Assembly (NCBI RefSeq): GCF_022627575.1
Contig: NZ_JADEYQ010000003.1
Coordinates: forward strand, 124,001 to 188,000
Direction: 5' to 3'
DNA: 64,000 nucleotides
From: Sphingobacterium rhinopitheci
GTDB taxonomy: Bacteria; Bacteroidota; Bacteroidia; Sphingobacteriales; Sphingobacteriaceae
The position numbers and the translations under genes were made by a program. Of this stretch, positions 27,277 to 35,923 are shown in pieces (position 1 is the stretch's first letter; the number at the start of each line of letters is the position of its first letter). The notes beneath the pieces were generated by a model. The model searched no databases. It was not told where the DNA came from and was given only the letters and a program-made list of their open reading frames with translations.

Positions 27277-30200
27277 TTAATTTTTACAAAAAAGCAACTG
27301 GTATAGCGCTTTGTACTTTGGTAAGTGCATCTTCGTTATATGCGCAGCAAGCTGTAACAGGTATTGTTACAGGTGCTAATGGAGCGCTATCAGGTGTAAC
27401 AGTATCTGTTGTCGGAACCAATAGAGTGACACAGACTGGTGCTAATGGTAGCTATAGTATCCAAGCTAAAAAGGGCGAAAAAATCAAATTCTCTCTTCTA
27501 GGCCATATCGCTCAAGAGTTAACGGTAAATGGTAATTCATTAAATACAACATTACAAGAAGATGCGAGCTCACTAGATGAAGTGGTAGTAACAGCTTTAG
27601 GTATTAAGAGGGAAAAAAAATCGTTAGGTTATGCCTTCCAAGAAGTAAAAGCTGACGAACTAATGGAAGCTAAAGAAAACAATATTGCCAATGCATTAGT
27701 TGGAAAAGTAGCAGGTTTAAATATCATCAAAGGGTCAAACGGGCCTGCCTCTTCTACAAAAATAGTATTACGTGGTAATAATTCATTAACTGGCGATAAC
27801 CAACCCTTGATTATTGTTGATGGTGTACCTGTAAATAACTTTGTAGGGGCGACTAACAATGATTTTTGGAATCCAAGCACGGATATGGGAGGAGGTTTAG
27901 GAGATCTAAACCCTGAAGATATAGAAAGCATGTCTGTATTGAAATCTGGAGCTGCTTCTGCGCTATATGGATCAAGAGCAGGTAACGGAGCTATTATCAT
28001 CACCACTAAATCTGGAAAATCGCAGAAAGGAACTGGCATTTCATTCTCTTCTACTTTAGGGCTTGAAACCTTATTCATGGTACCAGAATTACAAAGCTCT
28101 TTTGGACAAGGTAATAATGGCATAGGTGATCCACTCACAGCTAGTAATTGGGGCCCTGCAATAGCTGGATCCAACCAACAAGCTTACGATAATATTGGTA
28201 ATTTTTTCAAAACAGGCGTCAGTAACACACAAAATATCTCTTTCCAAAAGCAATTAGGCGAAACTAACATCTATACCTCTGCAACTTATTTGGATGACCA
28301 AAGTAAAATTCCAGGGGCAACATTTAGACGTATCAACTTACTATCAAAAGTAAATACTACGTATGGACCAAACCAGCGTTGGATGACTGATGTCAAGGTT
28401 CAATATATGAATACTGCAGCGCAAAACAGACCATTATCAGGTCAGAATAATTCTAATGCTTACGCTACATTGTTCAGTATGCCTAGGACACTAAACATTC
28501 TAGATTATAAAGATGCTGTAAACCAATTTGGAGAGATGTTATGGTATACAAATAGTAATACTAACAATTCAATGAATCCATATTGGTTAGCCAAATATAA
28601 ACTCAATGAAGATGATAGAGACCGTTTCTTGATGAATGCTAATGTTAAATATAAGCTTACAGACTGGCTAGATGCAGAAGCAAGAATTGGAACAGATATG
28701 TATACCACGAACTATACAAGCAGAACATATAGCGGTAGTCCATTAACAACAACTGGTCAATATAGTTTAGGTAAAAACACCTTTTCAGAAAACAACTTTA
28801 TTGCTGCCCTACATGCTCGAAAGGAACAATTGGGAAATTCTAATTGGGGACTTAATGCTTCATTATTTGGACAGATAATGAAACAAAAAGAAACTAGCAT
28901 AGGTGCATCTGCTGGTGAACTTGAAGTTCCTAATTTATTTACAATTAACAATAGTGTAGGTAACCCTGGTATTTCAGAAGGATTCTATGAAAAACAGATT
29001 AATTCTATTTATGCTACTGCAGAATTAAATTATAACAGTTACTGGTTTATTAATGTAACGGGAAGAAATGACTGGTCATCTGCATTAAGTCAAAAAAATC
29101 GCTCTTTCTTCTATCCATCCGTAAGTACATCATTAGTAATATCTGAACTGGTTGAAAAAAATGGAGGCTCATTACCAAATTGGTTAGGCTTCTTTAAAGT
29201 TAGAGGTTCATATGCCGCTGTAGGTAACGATCTACCATCATACAGATTATACAATGTTTATAATATTGGTAAAGATCCTAATGGAAATACCACAGCTAGT
29301 CGTAACCCTGTTAAATACAATTCAAATATTGTAAGTGAATTAATCAAAACATATGAAGTAGGATTTGATGCTAGATTATTCAATAGATTAGGAATAGATT
29401 TTTCATACTACAAGACGAATGCAACAAATCAATTAATCTCGTTACCAATGAACCCACAAAGTGGATACAGCTCTGAAGTTATTAATGCTGGTAACATCGA
29501 AAACAAAGGTATAGAGATCGTATTAGATGCTAACATAATTAAATCAGAAAATGGTTTCACTTGGGATTCTCGCGTAAATTTCTCTAGAAATATTAACAAA
29601 ATAATTGCATTAACTGATGATGTAACCACCTATCCTTTAGGTGGTTTTGACAACTTAGCCGTTCGTGCAGTTACTGGAGAACTTTATGGAAATATTTATG
29701 GTACCAAGTATCAACGTGTAACAGATGAAAATAGTGAGCATTATGGAAAACTACTATTAAATGGTAGTGGATTGCCTCAAGCTACAGGTCAACAATTATT
29801 AGGTAATCAATCTCCAAAAGCACTTGCAGGATGGACAAATAGCTTTGCTTATAAGAATGTTAGCTTGAGTTTTCAAATTGATGGAAGATTCGGAGGTGAA
29901 TTTTTTTCTGGAACAAACGTAAATCTACAAGCTAATGGTGCTGCTGCAGTAACTGCACCTAATGGCTTGCGTGAAGATTTTATTGTTGACGGGGTTATTG
30001 CTTCTGGCAATTCATATGTCGTAAATGATAAAACAGTCACACAACAACAATATTGGACACAAGTCGCTACCAGCGGTAACTTAGGTATAGGTGAAGCTAA
30101 TATTTATGATGCTACAAATATTCGTTTAAGAAACATTAGCTTAAATTACAGACTACCAAGCTCAATTTTGAAAAATACTTTTATTCAAAATGCAAAATTT

Positions 30201-30356
30201 GGTTTCACGGTTAATAATGTTTGGATGATAAAAAGTAACGCACATGGAGTTGATCCAGAATCAGTATTCTCAATTAGTACAAATGCTACAGGTTTTGAAA
30301 ACTTTTCTACGCCAACCTCTCGCTCTTACTTCTTTAATCTAACATTTGGTTTTTAA
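27273..30356 (+). CDS. SusC/RagA-family TonB-dependent transporter of the glycan locus
   Basis: This 1027-residue outer-membrane importer has a signal peptide (MINFYKKATGIALCTLVSASSLYAQ) and a regulatory-like beta domain (about 27-95, VTGIVTGANGALSGVTVSVV). A TonB-box-like DEVVVTALGIKREKKSLGYA (about 101-120) and a plug with ASALYGSRAGNGAIIITTKSGK follow. The C-terminus is aromatic (FFNLTFGF). The start codon overlaps the ROK stop. The ALGIKREKKSLGYA variant is common in the SusC class that pairs with SusD-like_2 lipoproteins, as here. Substrate is inferred from the neighbours to be a glycoconjugate fragment. Confidence 0.95.
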   Translation: MINFYKKATGIALCTLVSASSLYAQQAVTGIVTGANGALSGVTVSVVGTNRVTQTGANGSYSIQAKKGEKIKFSLLGHIAQELTVNGNSLNTTLQEDASSLDEVVVTALGIKREKKSLGYAFQEVKADELMEAKENNIANALVGKVAGLNIIKGSNGPASSTKIVLRGNNSLTGDNQPLIIVDGVPVNNFVGATNNDFWNPSTDMGGGLGDLNPEDIESMSVLKSGAASALYGSRAGNGAIIITTKSGKSQKGTGISFSSTLGLETLFMVPELQSSFGQGNNGIGDPLTASNWGPAIAGSNQQAYDNIGNFFKTGVSNTQNISFQKQLGETNIYTSATYLDDQSKIPGATFRRINLLSKVNTTYGPNQRWMTDVKVQYMNTAAQNRPLSGQNNSNAYATLFSMPRTLNILDYKDAVNQFGEMLWYTNSNTNNSMNPYWLAKYKLNEDDRDRFLMNANVKYKLTDWLDAEARIGTDMYTTNYTSRTYSGSPLTTTGQYSLGKNTFSENNFIAALHARKEQLGNSNWGLNASLFGQIMKQKETSIGASAGELEVPNLFTINNSVGNPGISEGFYEKQINSIYATAELNYNSYWFINVTGRNDWSSALSQKNRSFFYPSVSTSLVISELVEKNGGSLPNWLGFFKVRGSYAAVGNDLPSYRLYNVYNIGKDPNGNTTASRNPVKYNSNIVSELIKTYEVGFDARLFNRLGIDFSYYKTNATNQLISLPMNPQSGYSSEVINAGNIENKGIEIVLDANIIKSENGFTWDSRVNFSRNINKIIALTDDVTTYPLGGFDNLAVRAVTGELYGNIYGTKYQRVTDENSEHYGKLLLNGSGLPQATGQQLLGNQSPKALAGWTNSFAYKNVSLSFQIDGRFGGEFFSGTNVNLQANGAAAVTAPNGLREDFIVDGVIASGNSYVVNDKTVTQQQYWTQVATSGNLGIGEANIYDATNIRLRNISLNYRLPSSILKNTFIQNAKFGFTVNNVWMIKSNAHGVDPESVFSISTNATGFENFSTPTSRSYFFNLTFGF

Positions 30357-30373
30357 TAATAAAGAATAAAAAC

Positions 30374-32284
30374 ATGAAAAATATATTCTCTAAAATAGCA
30401 CTAGCATTAGCCGTAAGCACTAGCTTATACTCGTGTTCTAAATTTGACGAAATAAATACTCCCCCTACAGCAGCTAATGAGGATCAAGTACAAATTGAGT
30501 ACTTCTTCAACAACTCCCTAATTGGTGCTCAACAAGATCCACACGTGGCAGAACGAGCATTTATCATATATTGGAAAACAGTAGGAAGACAACATTTCAC
30601 TACCGGACTTGCTGGAGGGACAGCTAACGATGGATATAGCTCAGATTACTGGAGCTATGCATCAAGCTGGTTGAACCATGTAAATACAGGTATTCAAATT
30701 GCAAATAATCAAATCGAAAAAGGCAATGGTAAAGAGTATACCTCAAATATGATTCAAATTTCAAGAATTTGGCGGGCCTACTTAATGAGTGAACTATCAG
30801 ATAATTTTGGCCCAATCCCTATCGACGCATTTACGGGTGAAAACCCTAAAGCTAATTCGGTGAAAGAAGTTTATTACTTCTTATTCGAAGAACTAAAAGA
30901 TGCCACGAGCAAAATCAATACTAGCGTAGCTATTCCTTCGAATCTTAGCAAATTTGATGCAGCATACGGCTTCAATTATGACAAGTGGATTAGCTATGCA
31001 AACTCCATGCGATTGAGATTAGCAATGCGATTGTCAGAAGTCGATCCAGCTAAAGCTAAGGCTGAATTTGAAGAAGCAGTAGCAACGAACAAATTATTAC
31101 TAACACAAGAACAAATATTCCAAGTAGCAGAAAAACCAGGATGGGATGCTTTAACAGGAGTGATGAGTCGACCATGGAATGGGCAAATTCTATCTACTAC
31201 ATTAAATAATCTATACCACAACTTAGGTGGTATAAAATCTGAAGATCAATTATCAACTGATTTTCACAGTGCGATTAAAGATGAAGATTATGCAGGTAAA
31301 AGAATGTTAGGGCATTATTCAAGCTTAAACAATGACCCTAGTGCGGGTTATTTCTTTGATGGATTACCCTATGCTATAGATCCTAGAGCCTATAAAACAT
31401 TCTTTATTCCTGGAAATGTTACAAGTCCAATTTATCCGTCGTCCTATTCTCAAACATTATCCACTGTAATGAACTTTCTTCCTGCAGAAGGATTTAATAC
31501 TGATACCTTAAAACTGGACACTAAAAATACTTGGAGCACATTAAATATAGGTGATAATGGGGAAAAAGGAACTCGAAATGGCATCAGAAGTACACAAGTC
31601 GGGCAAATTCCAGGATTATCAGAAAGCTTCCGTAGTAGTACAAACAAACGTGTTTTCTTTGCAAACTGGGAAACATACTTTTTGCTAGCTGAAGCTTCTC
31701 TTAAAGGATGGAATACCGGAACAACTGCACAAGCGGCATACGAAAATGGGATAAAAGCTAATTTTACGTATTGGGGGGTAAGTGAATTTGCAACAGATTA
31801 CCTAGCATCTGAAAGCTATAATCGTGTAGGAACATCTGTCAAATTTACGCATATATCAGAACCTGGAGCATCACATACTGTAAAATATGTAGATGGTTAC
31901 ACTGGAACAACTGGTACAACGAGTATGCCATACCCCGTAAATAATATTTATCAAAACGGATCAGTACGTAATGACGCTTTAACAAAAATCATTACGCAAA
32001 AATACATTGCTAATATGCCATGGTTACCTTTAGAATCTTGGAATGATCAACGAAGATTAGGACTCCCTTTCTTTGAGAACCCAAGTGTAGAAAATCCGTT
32101 ACCTAATTTACCTAATTTAACAACTAGTAACTATACTATTAGCAGCATCAAAAACTTCCCACAACGCTTACCATACCCTTCTACTTTTAGAGAAGCTGAT
32201 GGTGAGGAATACAATAATGCAGTAACTTTATTGGGAGGAGCAGACAATGTATTAACCCCGCTTTGGTGGGCTAAGCAAAATTAA
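30374..32284 (+). CDS. SusD-like nutrient-binding outer-membrane lipoprotein (SusD-like_2 type)
   Basis: The 636-residue protein has a lipoprotein signal (STSLYSC, acyl cysteine C21). It shows the features of the SusD/RagB relatives seen with ALGI-type SusC proteins: an early helical region (AERAFIIYWKTVGRQHFT), RIWRAYLMSELSDNFGPIPIDAFTG, and near the end FLLAEASLKGWNTGTTAQAAYENGIK and PWLPLESWNDQRRLGLPFFENP. It starts 17 bp after the susC stop and is followed by a hairpin before the fucosidase gene. It should cap the SusC barrel and bind the ligand at the cell surface. Confidence 0.92.
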   Translation: MKNIFSKIALALAVSTSLYSCSKFDEINTPPTAANEDQVQIEYFFNNSLIGAQQDPHVAERAFIIYWKTVGRQHFTTGLAGGTANDGYSSDYWSYASSWLNHVNTGIQIANNQIEKGNGKEYTSNMIQISRIWRAYLMSELSDNFGPIPIDAFTGENPKANSVKEVYYFLFEELKDATSKINTSVAIPSNLSKFDAAYGFNYDKWISYANSMRLRLAMRLSEVDPAKAKAEFEEAVATNKLLLTQEQIFQVAEKPGWDALTGVMSRPWNGQILSTTLNNLYHNLGGIKSEDQLSTDFHSAIKDEDYAGKRMLGHYSSLNNDPSAGYFFDGLPYAIDPRAYKTFFIPGNVTSPIYPSSYSQTLSTVMNFLPAEGFNTDTLKLDTKNTWSTLNIGDNGEKGTRNGIRSTQVGQIPGLSESFRSSTNKRVFFANWETYFLLAEASLKGWNTGTTAQAAYENGIKANFTYWGVSEFATDYLASESYNRVGTSVKFTHISEPGASHTVKYVDGYTGTTGTTSMPYPVNNIYQNGSVRNDALTKIITQKYIANMPWLPLESWNDQRRLGLPFFENPSVENPLPNLPNLTTSNYTISSIKNFPQRLPYPSTFREADGEEYNNAVTLLGGADNVLTPLWWAKQN

Positions 32285-32301
32285 TACAATATTTAAATTT
32301 A

Positions 32302-32337
32302 ACAGAAAGCACCTCTTATATAAGGGGTGCTTTCTGT
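32302..32337 (+). terminator. Hairpin between susD and the fucosidase gene
   Basis: A 17-bp stem (32302-32318 with 32321-32337), with a 2-nt centre and one G-U wobble in the plus direction, lies 17 bp after the susD stop. No strong T-run follows, so partial read-through into the fucosidase gene 20 bp downstream is plausible. Confidence 0.6.
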
Positions 32338-32357
32338 ATATTTATAGGTATACTATT

Positions 32358-34127
32358 ATGATGACAAAAATATTATTAACCTGCATACTTACCTTTATTA
32401 CCTTGTCGAGTACTTTGGCGCAACATCGCGCTTCATGGATGGAACAAGATAGATTTGGTATGTTTATACACTGGGGCTTATACACTGCTGCTGAAGGGAT
32501 GTGGAAAGGTGAAAAACTACGCTATCTCAACAACTATGCGGAATGGATTCGCTACCGCAATCGCATTTCTAAAGACGAATATGGACAATTGGCCAAACGA
32601 TTTGTGTGGGATGAAATAAATCCCGAAGAATGGGTCATACAGGCTAAAAAAGCAGGAATGAAGTACATCATTATGACAACAAAGCATCATGATGGTGTAG
32701 CGATATGGGATACAAAAATTGGCACCTACTCCATCTCCAAGCTTGCAGGTGTAGATCGAGATATCATCAAAGAACTTGCTGAAGCATGTCGTAAGCATAA
32801 TATGAAATTAGGTTTCTACTATTCGCATTGGATTGACTGGGAACATCCCTATGCATGGGATCACAATCAAGAGCTAACCGGTAGAGTCACAGATGCACAG
32901 TTTGATACCTACTGGCAAGATAAAGTAATACCCCAACTCAAAGAGCTATTAACCAATTATGGCGATATTTCCATCATGTGGTTCGATATGTGGATCCCTT
33001 ATGAAAAATCGATTATTAAAAGGAAACAACTAGAACAAGTGGTACAACTCATTCGTGAACTGCAACCCAATTGTCTTATCAATTCACGATTGGGCCTTCC
33101 TACCGATGCAAAATATGTAGACTTTGAGACATTAGGTGACAATGTATTTGGCACTACGTATAGAGCGCATCCTTGGGAAACTCCTGGTACCATAGCACAT
33201 TCGTGGGGATACAATGGACAGGAAAAAGAATGGAAATCATCAAGTCAAATTTTTGAATCTTTGATTTCAAACGTAAGCCTAAACGGCGGTCTTACACTTA
33301 ATATTGGCCCGAGGGCAAATGGCCAAATACCTTATGAGAGCATAAATAGGTTAAATGAGATAGGGAGATGGTTGGATCAAAATGGCGAATCTATATACGG
33401 CGCAAAAGGATTACCTATGCGCGCTAATAATTTTGATTGGGGATATTTAACTTATAAACCTAACGAACAACAACCCCAAGTCTATGCGCATATCTTCAAT
33501 TGGCCATTGGACAATTGCCTACGTATAACAGGTATCAACAATAAGCCTCAAAAAATCTACTACAAAAACAAGAGCACTAAAACGGAACTTACTTTTGACC
33601 ATCAAGGGAGTATTTTACATGTAAATCTTCCGAAGGAATCCGCTAATGATATCGTATCAAATATTGTCATCGAATACAATGAAGTACTAGCTATTGATGA
33701 TAAAATTGTACCCGAATCAACTTATGGAGGATTCGCTTTGAATAGCAACAACCTACTCCAAAAAGAAGATAATACGATCATAGCATATGATGGAAAACGT
33801 CCTTCTTATTTTCTTGCTAGTGGAGCACCATTGCTATGGGATGTATATTTCCCCAAAAAAGGCATTTACCATATTGATATATCAGCACATAACCCAACAC
33901 ACAAAAACGTAGCAGTAGAAATTACTATTGGTGAGAACACAATCAAAGCATTATTACAACCAAATGGTAAGGTAGTGGCAGAGCCAAATGAAAACAACTA
34001 TACCGAAGAATTTGTTGACACCAATGTAGGGTATCTTAAAATTGATGAAATAGGAAAAAAGCCAGTAACAATAAAAGTAATCGATAATCAACCACTCTGG
34101 ATAAATAGAATATGGATTACACGGTAA
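32358..34127 (+). CDS. Exported GH29 alpha-L-fucosidase
   Basis: GH29 enzymes release alpha-linked L-fucose with retention. The 589-residue protein has a Sec signal (about 1-21, ending TLAQ) and the GH29 barrel: RFGMFIHWGLYTAAEGMW, TTKHHDGVAIWD (109-120), FYYSHWIDW, and DISIMWFDMW with the predicted nucleophile D210. A family-typical GPRANGQIP segment is near 315. The C-terminal part is beta-rich and may be a carbohydrate-binding region. It completes the ROK-SusC-SusD unit. Linkage preference (alpha-1,6 core versus 1,2/3/4) cannot be read from sequence, but the glycosylasparaginase next door suggests core fucose. Confidence 0.93.
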   Translation: MMTKILLTCILTFITLSSTLAQHRASWMEQDRFGMFIHWGLYTAAEGMWKGEKLRYLNNYAEWIRYRNRISKDEYGQLAKRFVWDEINPEEWVIQAKKAGMKYIIMTTKHHDGVAIWDTKIGTYSISKLAGVDRDIIKELAEACRKHNMKLGFYYSHWIDWEHPYAWDHNQELTGRVTDAQFDTYWQDKVIPQLKELLTNYGDISIMWFDMWIPYEKSIIKRKQLEQVVQLIRELQPNCLINSRLGLPTDAKYVDFETLGDNVFGTTYRAHPWETPGTIAHSWGYNGQEKEWKSSSQIFESLISNVSLNGGLTLNIGPRANGQIPYESINRLNEIGRWLDQNGESIYGAKGLPMRANNFDWGYLTYKPNEQQPQVYAHIFNWPLDNCLRITGINNKPQKIYYKNKSTKTELTFDHQGSILHVNLPKESANDIVSNIVIEYNEVLAIDDKIVPESTYGGFALNSNNLLQKEDNTIIAYDGKRPSYFLASGAPLLWDVYFPKKGIYHIDISAHNPTHKNVAVEITIGENTIKALLQPNGKVVAEPNENNYTEEFVDTNVGYLKIDEIGKKPVTIKVIDNQPLWINRIWITR

Positions 34128-34156
34128 ATCGCTATACTAGCGATTTACCGTGTAAT
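34116..34156. terminator. Perfect 19-bp hairpin between convergent fucosidase and cutC genes
   Basis: Arms 34116-34134 and 34138-34156 are perfectly complementary around a 3-nt loop. The left arm contains the last codons and the TAA of the fucosidase gene. The structure lies eight bases from the cutC stop. There is no T-run on either side; it probably ends or protects both transcripts. Confidence 0.7.
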
Positions 34157-34164
34157 ATCACCTA

Positions 34165-34839
34165 TTAGCTTCGGGAAGATTTGCTCTTCAAGGCTTGCAC
34201 CTCTTCGGCTACTGCAGTATCTGTGCCATCAGTGATAGCTGATGAATGACAATATAACGCACCTGTCTCTTGTAGGATATGCGCTATATTAGTAGATCGC
34301 AAGCCACCGCCAGGCATAATAGTGATCCTCGTACCTGCCCATTCAACCAACTGTTTCAAATTAGATAATCCCTGGTTTACAGTAGGTTCACAACCTGACG
34401 TCAAAATAGTTTTAAAACCGCAGCTTATCACATCCTCCAACGCTATTTGCATATTCTGTACCGTATCAAAAGCACGATGAAAGGTACAGGGAAGAGGACT
34501 TGCTAAATCGACTAATTCTTTATTTTGAGCGGTATTTACGGTATTGTCAGCATTTAGAATACCAAATACCAAACCATCAACACCAAGCTCTTTAATAGCT
34601 AGGATTTCATTTTTCATCTGTTGAAACTCATCGCCTGTATAGACAAAGTCACCTCCTCTCGGACGAATCATCACATTCAAGTCTATATTGAGAACAGCAC
34701 GCACCTCTTTTATATCCGCTATGCTAGGTGTAGTACCACCAACATTCATCTCAGCACATAACTCCACACGATCAGCACCATTTTGTTGTGCTATTATTGC
34801 CGACTGAATATTAAAACTCGCTATTTCAATTTTTGCCAT
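34165..34839 (-). CDS. cutC: CutC family TIM-barrel protein
   Basis: The 224-residue protein has the CutC signatures IEIASFNIQSAIIAQQNGAD, RVELCAEMNVGGTTPS, VMIRPRGGDFVYT, CTFHRAFDT, and IMPGGGLRSTNI. The family was named for copper homeostasis in E. coli, but a direct copper role has been questioned and the fold is that of an enzyme. Here the start codon overlaps the stop of the glycosylasparaginase gene by one base (TAATG), so the two are translationally coupled. That context favours a role in amino-sugar or glycoasparagine breakdown over copper handling (inference). It has no signal peptide, so it should be cytoplasmic. Confidence 0.9.
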   Translation of the reverse strand: MAKIEIASFNIQSAIIAQQNGADRVELCAEMNVGGTTPSIADIKEVRAVLNIDLNVMIRPRGGDFVYTGDEFQQMKNEILAIKELGVDGLVFGILNADNTVNTAQNKELVDLASPLPCTFHRAFDTVQNMQIALEDVISCGFKTILTSGCEPTVNQGLSNLKQLVEWAGTRITIMPGGGLRSTNIAHILQETGALYCHSSAITDGTDTAVAEEVQALKSKSSRS

Positions 34840-35828
34840 TACTTAGCTTTCAAATAAGATTGTCCTTTAATCAGTTCATTGCCTCTGCCATCATATTTAG
34901 CGTAATTAAAACCACTATGTATACAGTAAGCACCGTACTCCCCCTTCTTGTTCAACGCTAAAAAACCAACTTGAATATTATCCAGGCTTTTACCTCTATT
35001 TTCAGTGAACTTTATGATCCTTTTTACGGCTTCTTCACATGCTTTTTGCGGAGAATGCCCCTGACGCATCAACTCTACAACCAGGTGGCTTCCTACAGTA
35101 CGGATTACTTCTTCCCCATGTCCTGTTGCAGTAGCAGCGCCAATTTCATTATCTACATAGAGACCCGCACCGATTATAGGAGAATCTCCCACTCTACCAT
35201 GCATCTTATAGGCCATTCCACTGGTGGTACATGCTCCTGAAAGATTACCATAGTCATCTAATGCAATCATACCTATGGTATCGTGATTTTCAATATTTAC
35301 AACAGGTTCATATTTTGCGGTCTTCAGCCACTCTTTCCATTCCTTTTCAGAAGCTGGAGTCAAAAGATTTTCTTCGGGAAAACCTTGTTCTTTAGCAAAC
35401 TGAAGAGCCCCTTCTCCGACGAGCATGACATGTGGGGTCTTTTCCATCACTGCTCTGGCTACCGAGATGGGATGTTTAATATTCTGTAATCCTGCAACAG
35501 AACCAATATTCGCATTATGGTCCATGATACAAGCGTCCAAAGTAACTATTCCATCACGATCAGGACGACCTCCATAGCCAACACTACGTTCGGAAGGATC
35601 TGCTTCAGTCAAACGAACCCCTTGTTCTACGGCATCTAAAGAAGTACCTCCTGCAGCGAGAATCTTCCATGCTTCTTCATTGGCCTTTAAGCCAAAATCC
35701 CACGTAGAGAGAACAATTGGTTTATTTATTTTTGGCTTGCCTATTGCCGCAAAACTATTCTGTGGAATTATAGCTGTAGCAATAGTCCCTAGGCCTATAT
35801 TAACTAGAAATTTCCTTCTTGAATTCAT
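34839..35828 (-). CDS. N4-(beta-N-acetylglucosaminyl)-L-asparaginase (glycosylasparaginase)
   Basis: This Ntn hydrolase splits GlcNAc-Asn, the last link of N-glycoproteins, to aspartate and a glucosaminylamine that yields GlcNAc. The 329-residue precursor should self-cleave before T184 in NHDTIGMIAL, making alpha and beta chains. GRVGDSPIIGAGLYVDN and ATATGHGE in the beta chain match the flavobacterial enzyme. The N-terminus MNSRRKFLVNIGLG carries twin arginines and a hydrophobic segment, suggesting Tat or Sec export. The frame can be extended to 35873, but the signal sequence fits best with the ATG at 35828. It is coupled to cutC and faces the fucosidase gene. Confidence 0.93.
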   Translation of the reverse strand: MNSRRKFLVNIGLGTIATAIIPQNSFAAIGKPKINKPIVLSTWDFGLKANEEAWKILAAGGTSLDAVEQGVRLTEADPSERSVGYGGRPDRDGIVTLDACIMDHNANIGSVAGLQNIKHPISVARAVMEKTPHVMLVGEGALQFAKEQGFPEENLLTPASEKEWKEWLKTAKYEPVVNIENHDTIGMIALDDYGNLSGACTTSGMAYKMHGRVGDSPIIGAGLYVDNEIGAATATGHGEEVIRTVGSHLVVELMRQGHSPQKACEEAVKRIIKFTENRGKSLDNIQVGFLALNKKGEYGAYCIHSGFNYAKYDGRGNELIKGQSYLKAK

Positions 35829-35874
35829 ATGCTCAAGATAGTAAAAAGACTGAATCACAGCAAATTCATCCAAA

Positions 35875-35902
35875 CAAAAACGGAACCTATTGCTAGGTTC
35901 CG
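35875..35902 (-). terminator. Intrinsic terminator of the aminopeptidase P gene
   Basis: A perfect 9-bp stem (35881-35889 with 35894-35902) and TTGC/GCAA loop are followed on the minus strand by TTTTTG. It lies 22 bp after the aminopeptidase stop and 47 bp upstream of the glycosylasparaginase start, separating the two units. Confidence 0.75.
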
Positions 35903-35923
35903 CTTTTACTATCTTCTACACAA

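Noticed and set aside
27629..28174. 181-codon antisense frame inside susC
   Set aside because: It lies wholly within a well-supported SusC gene and shows no domain or promoter.
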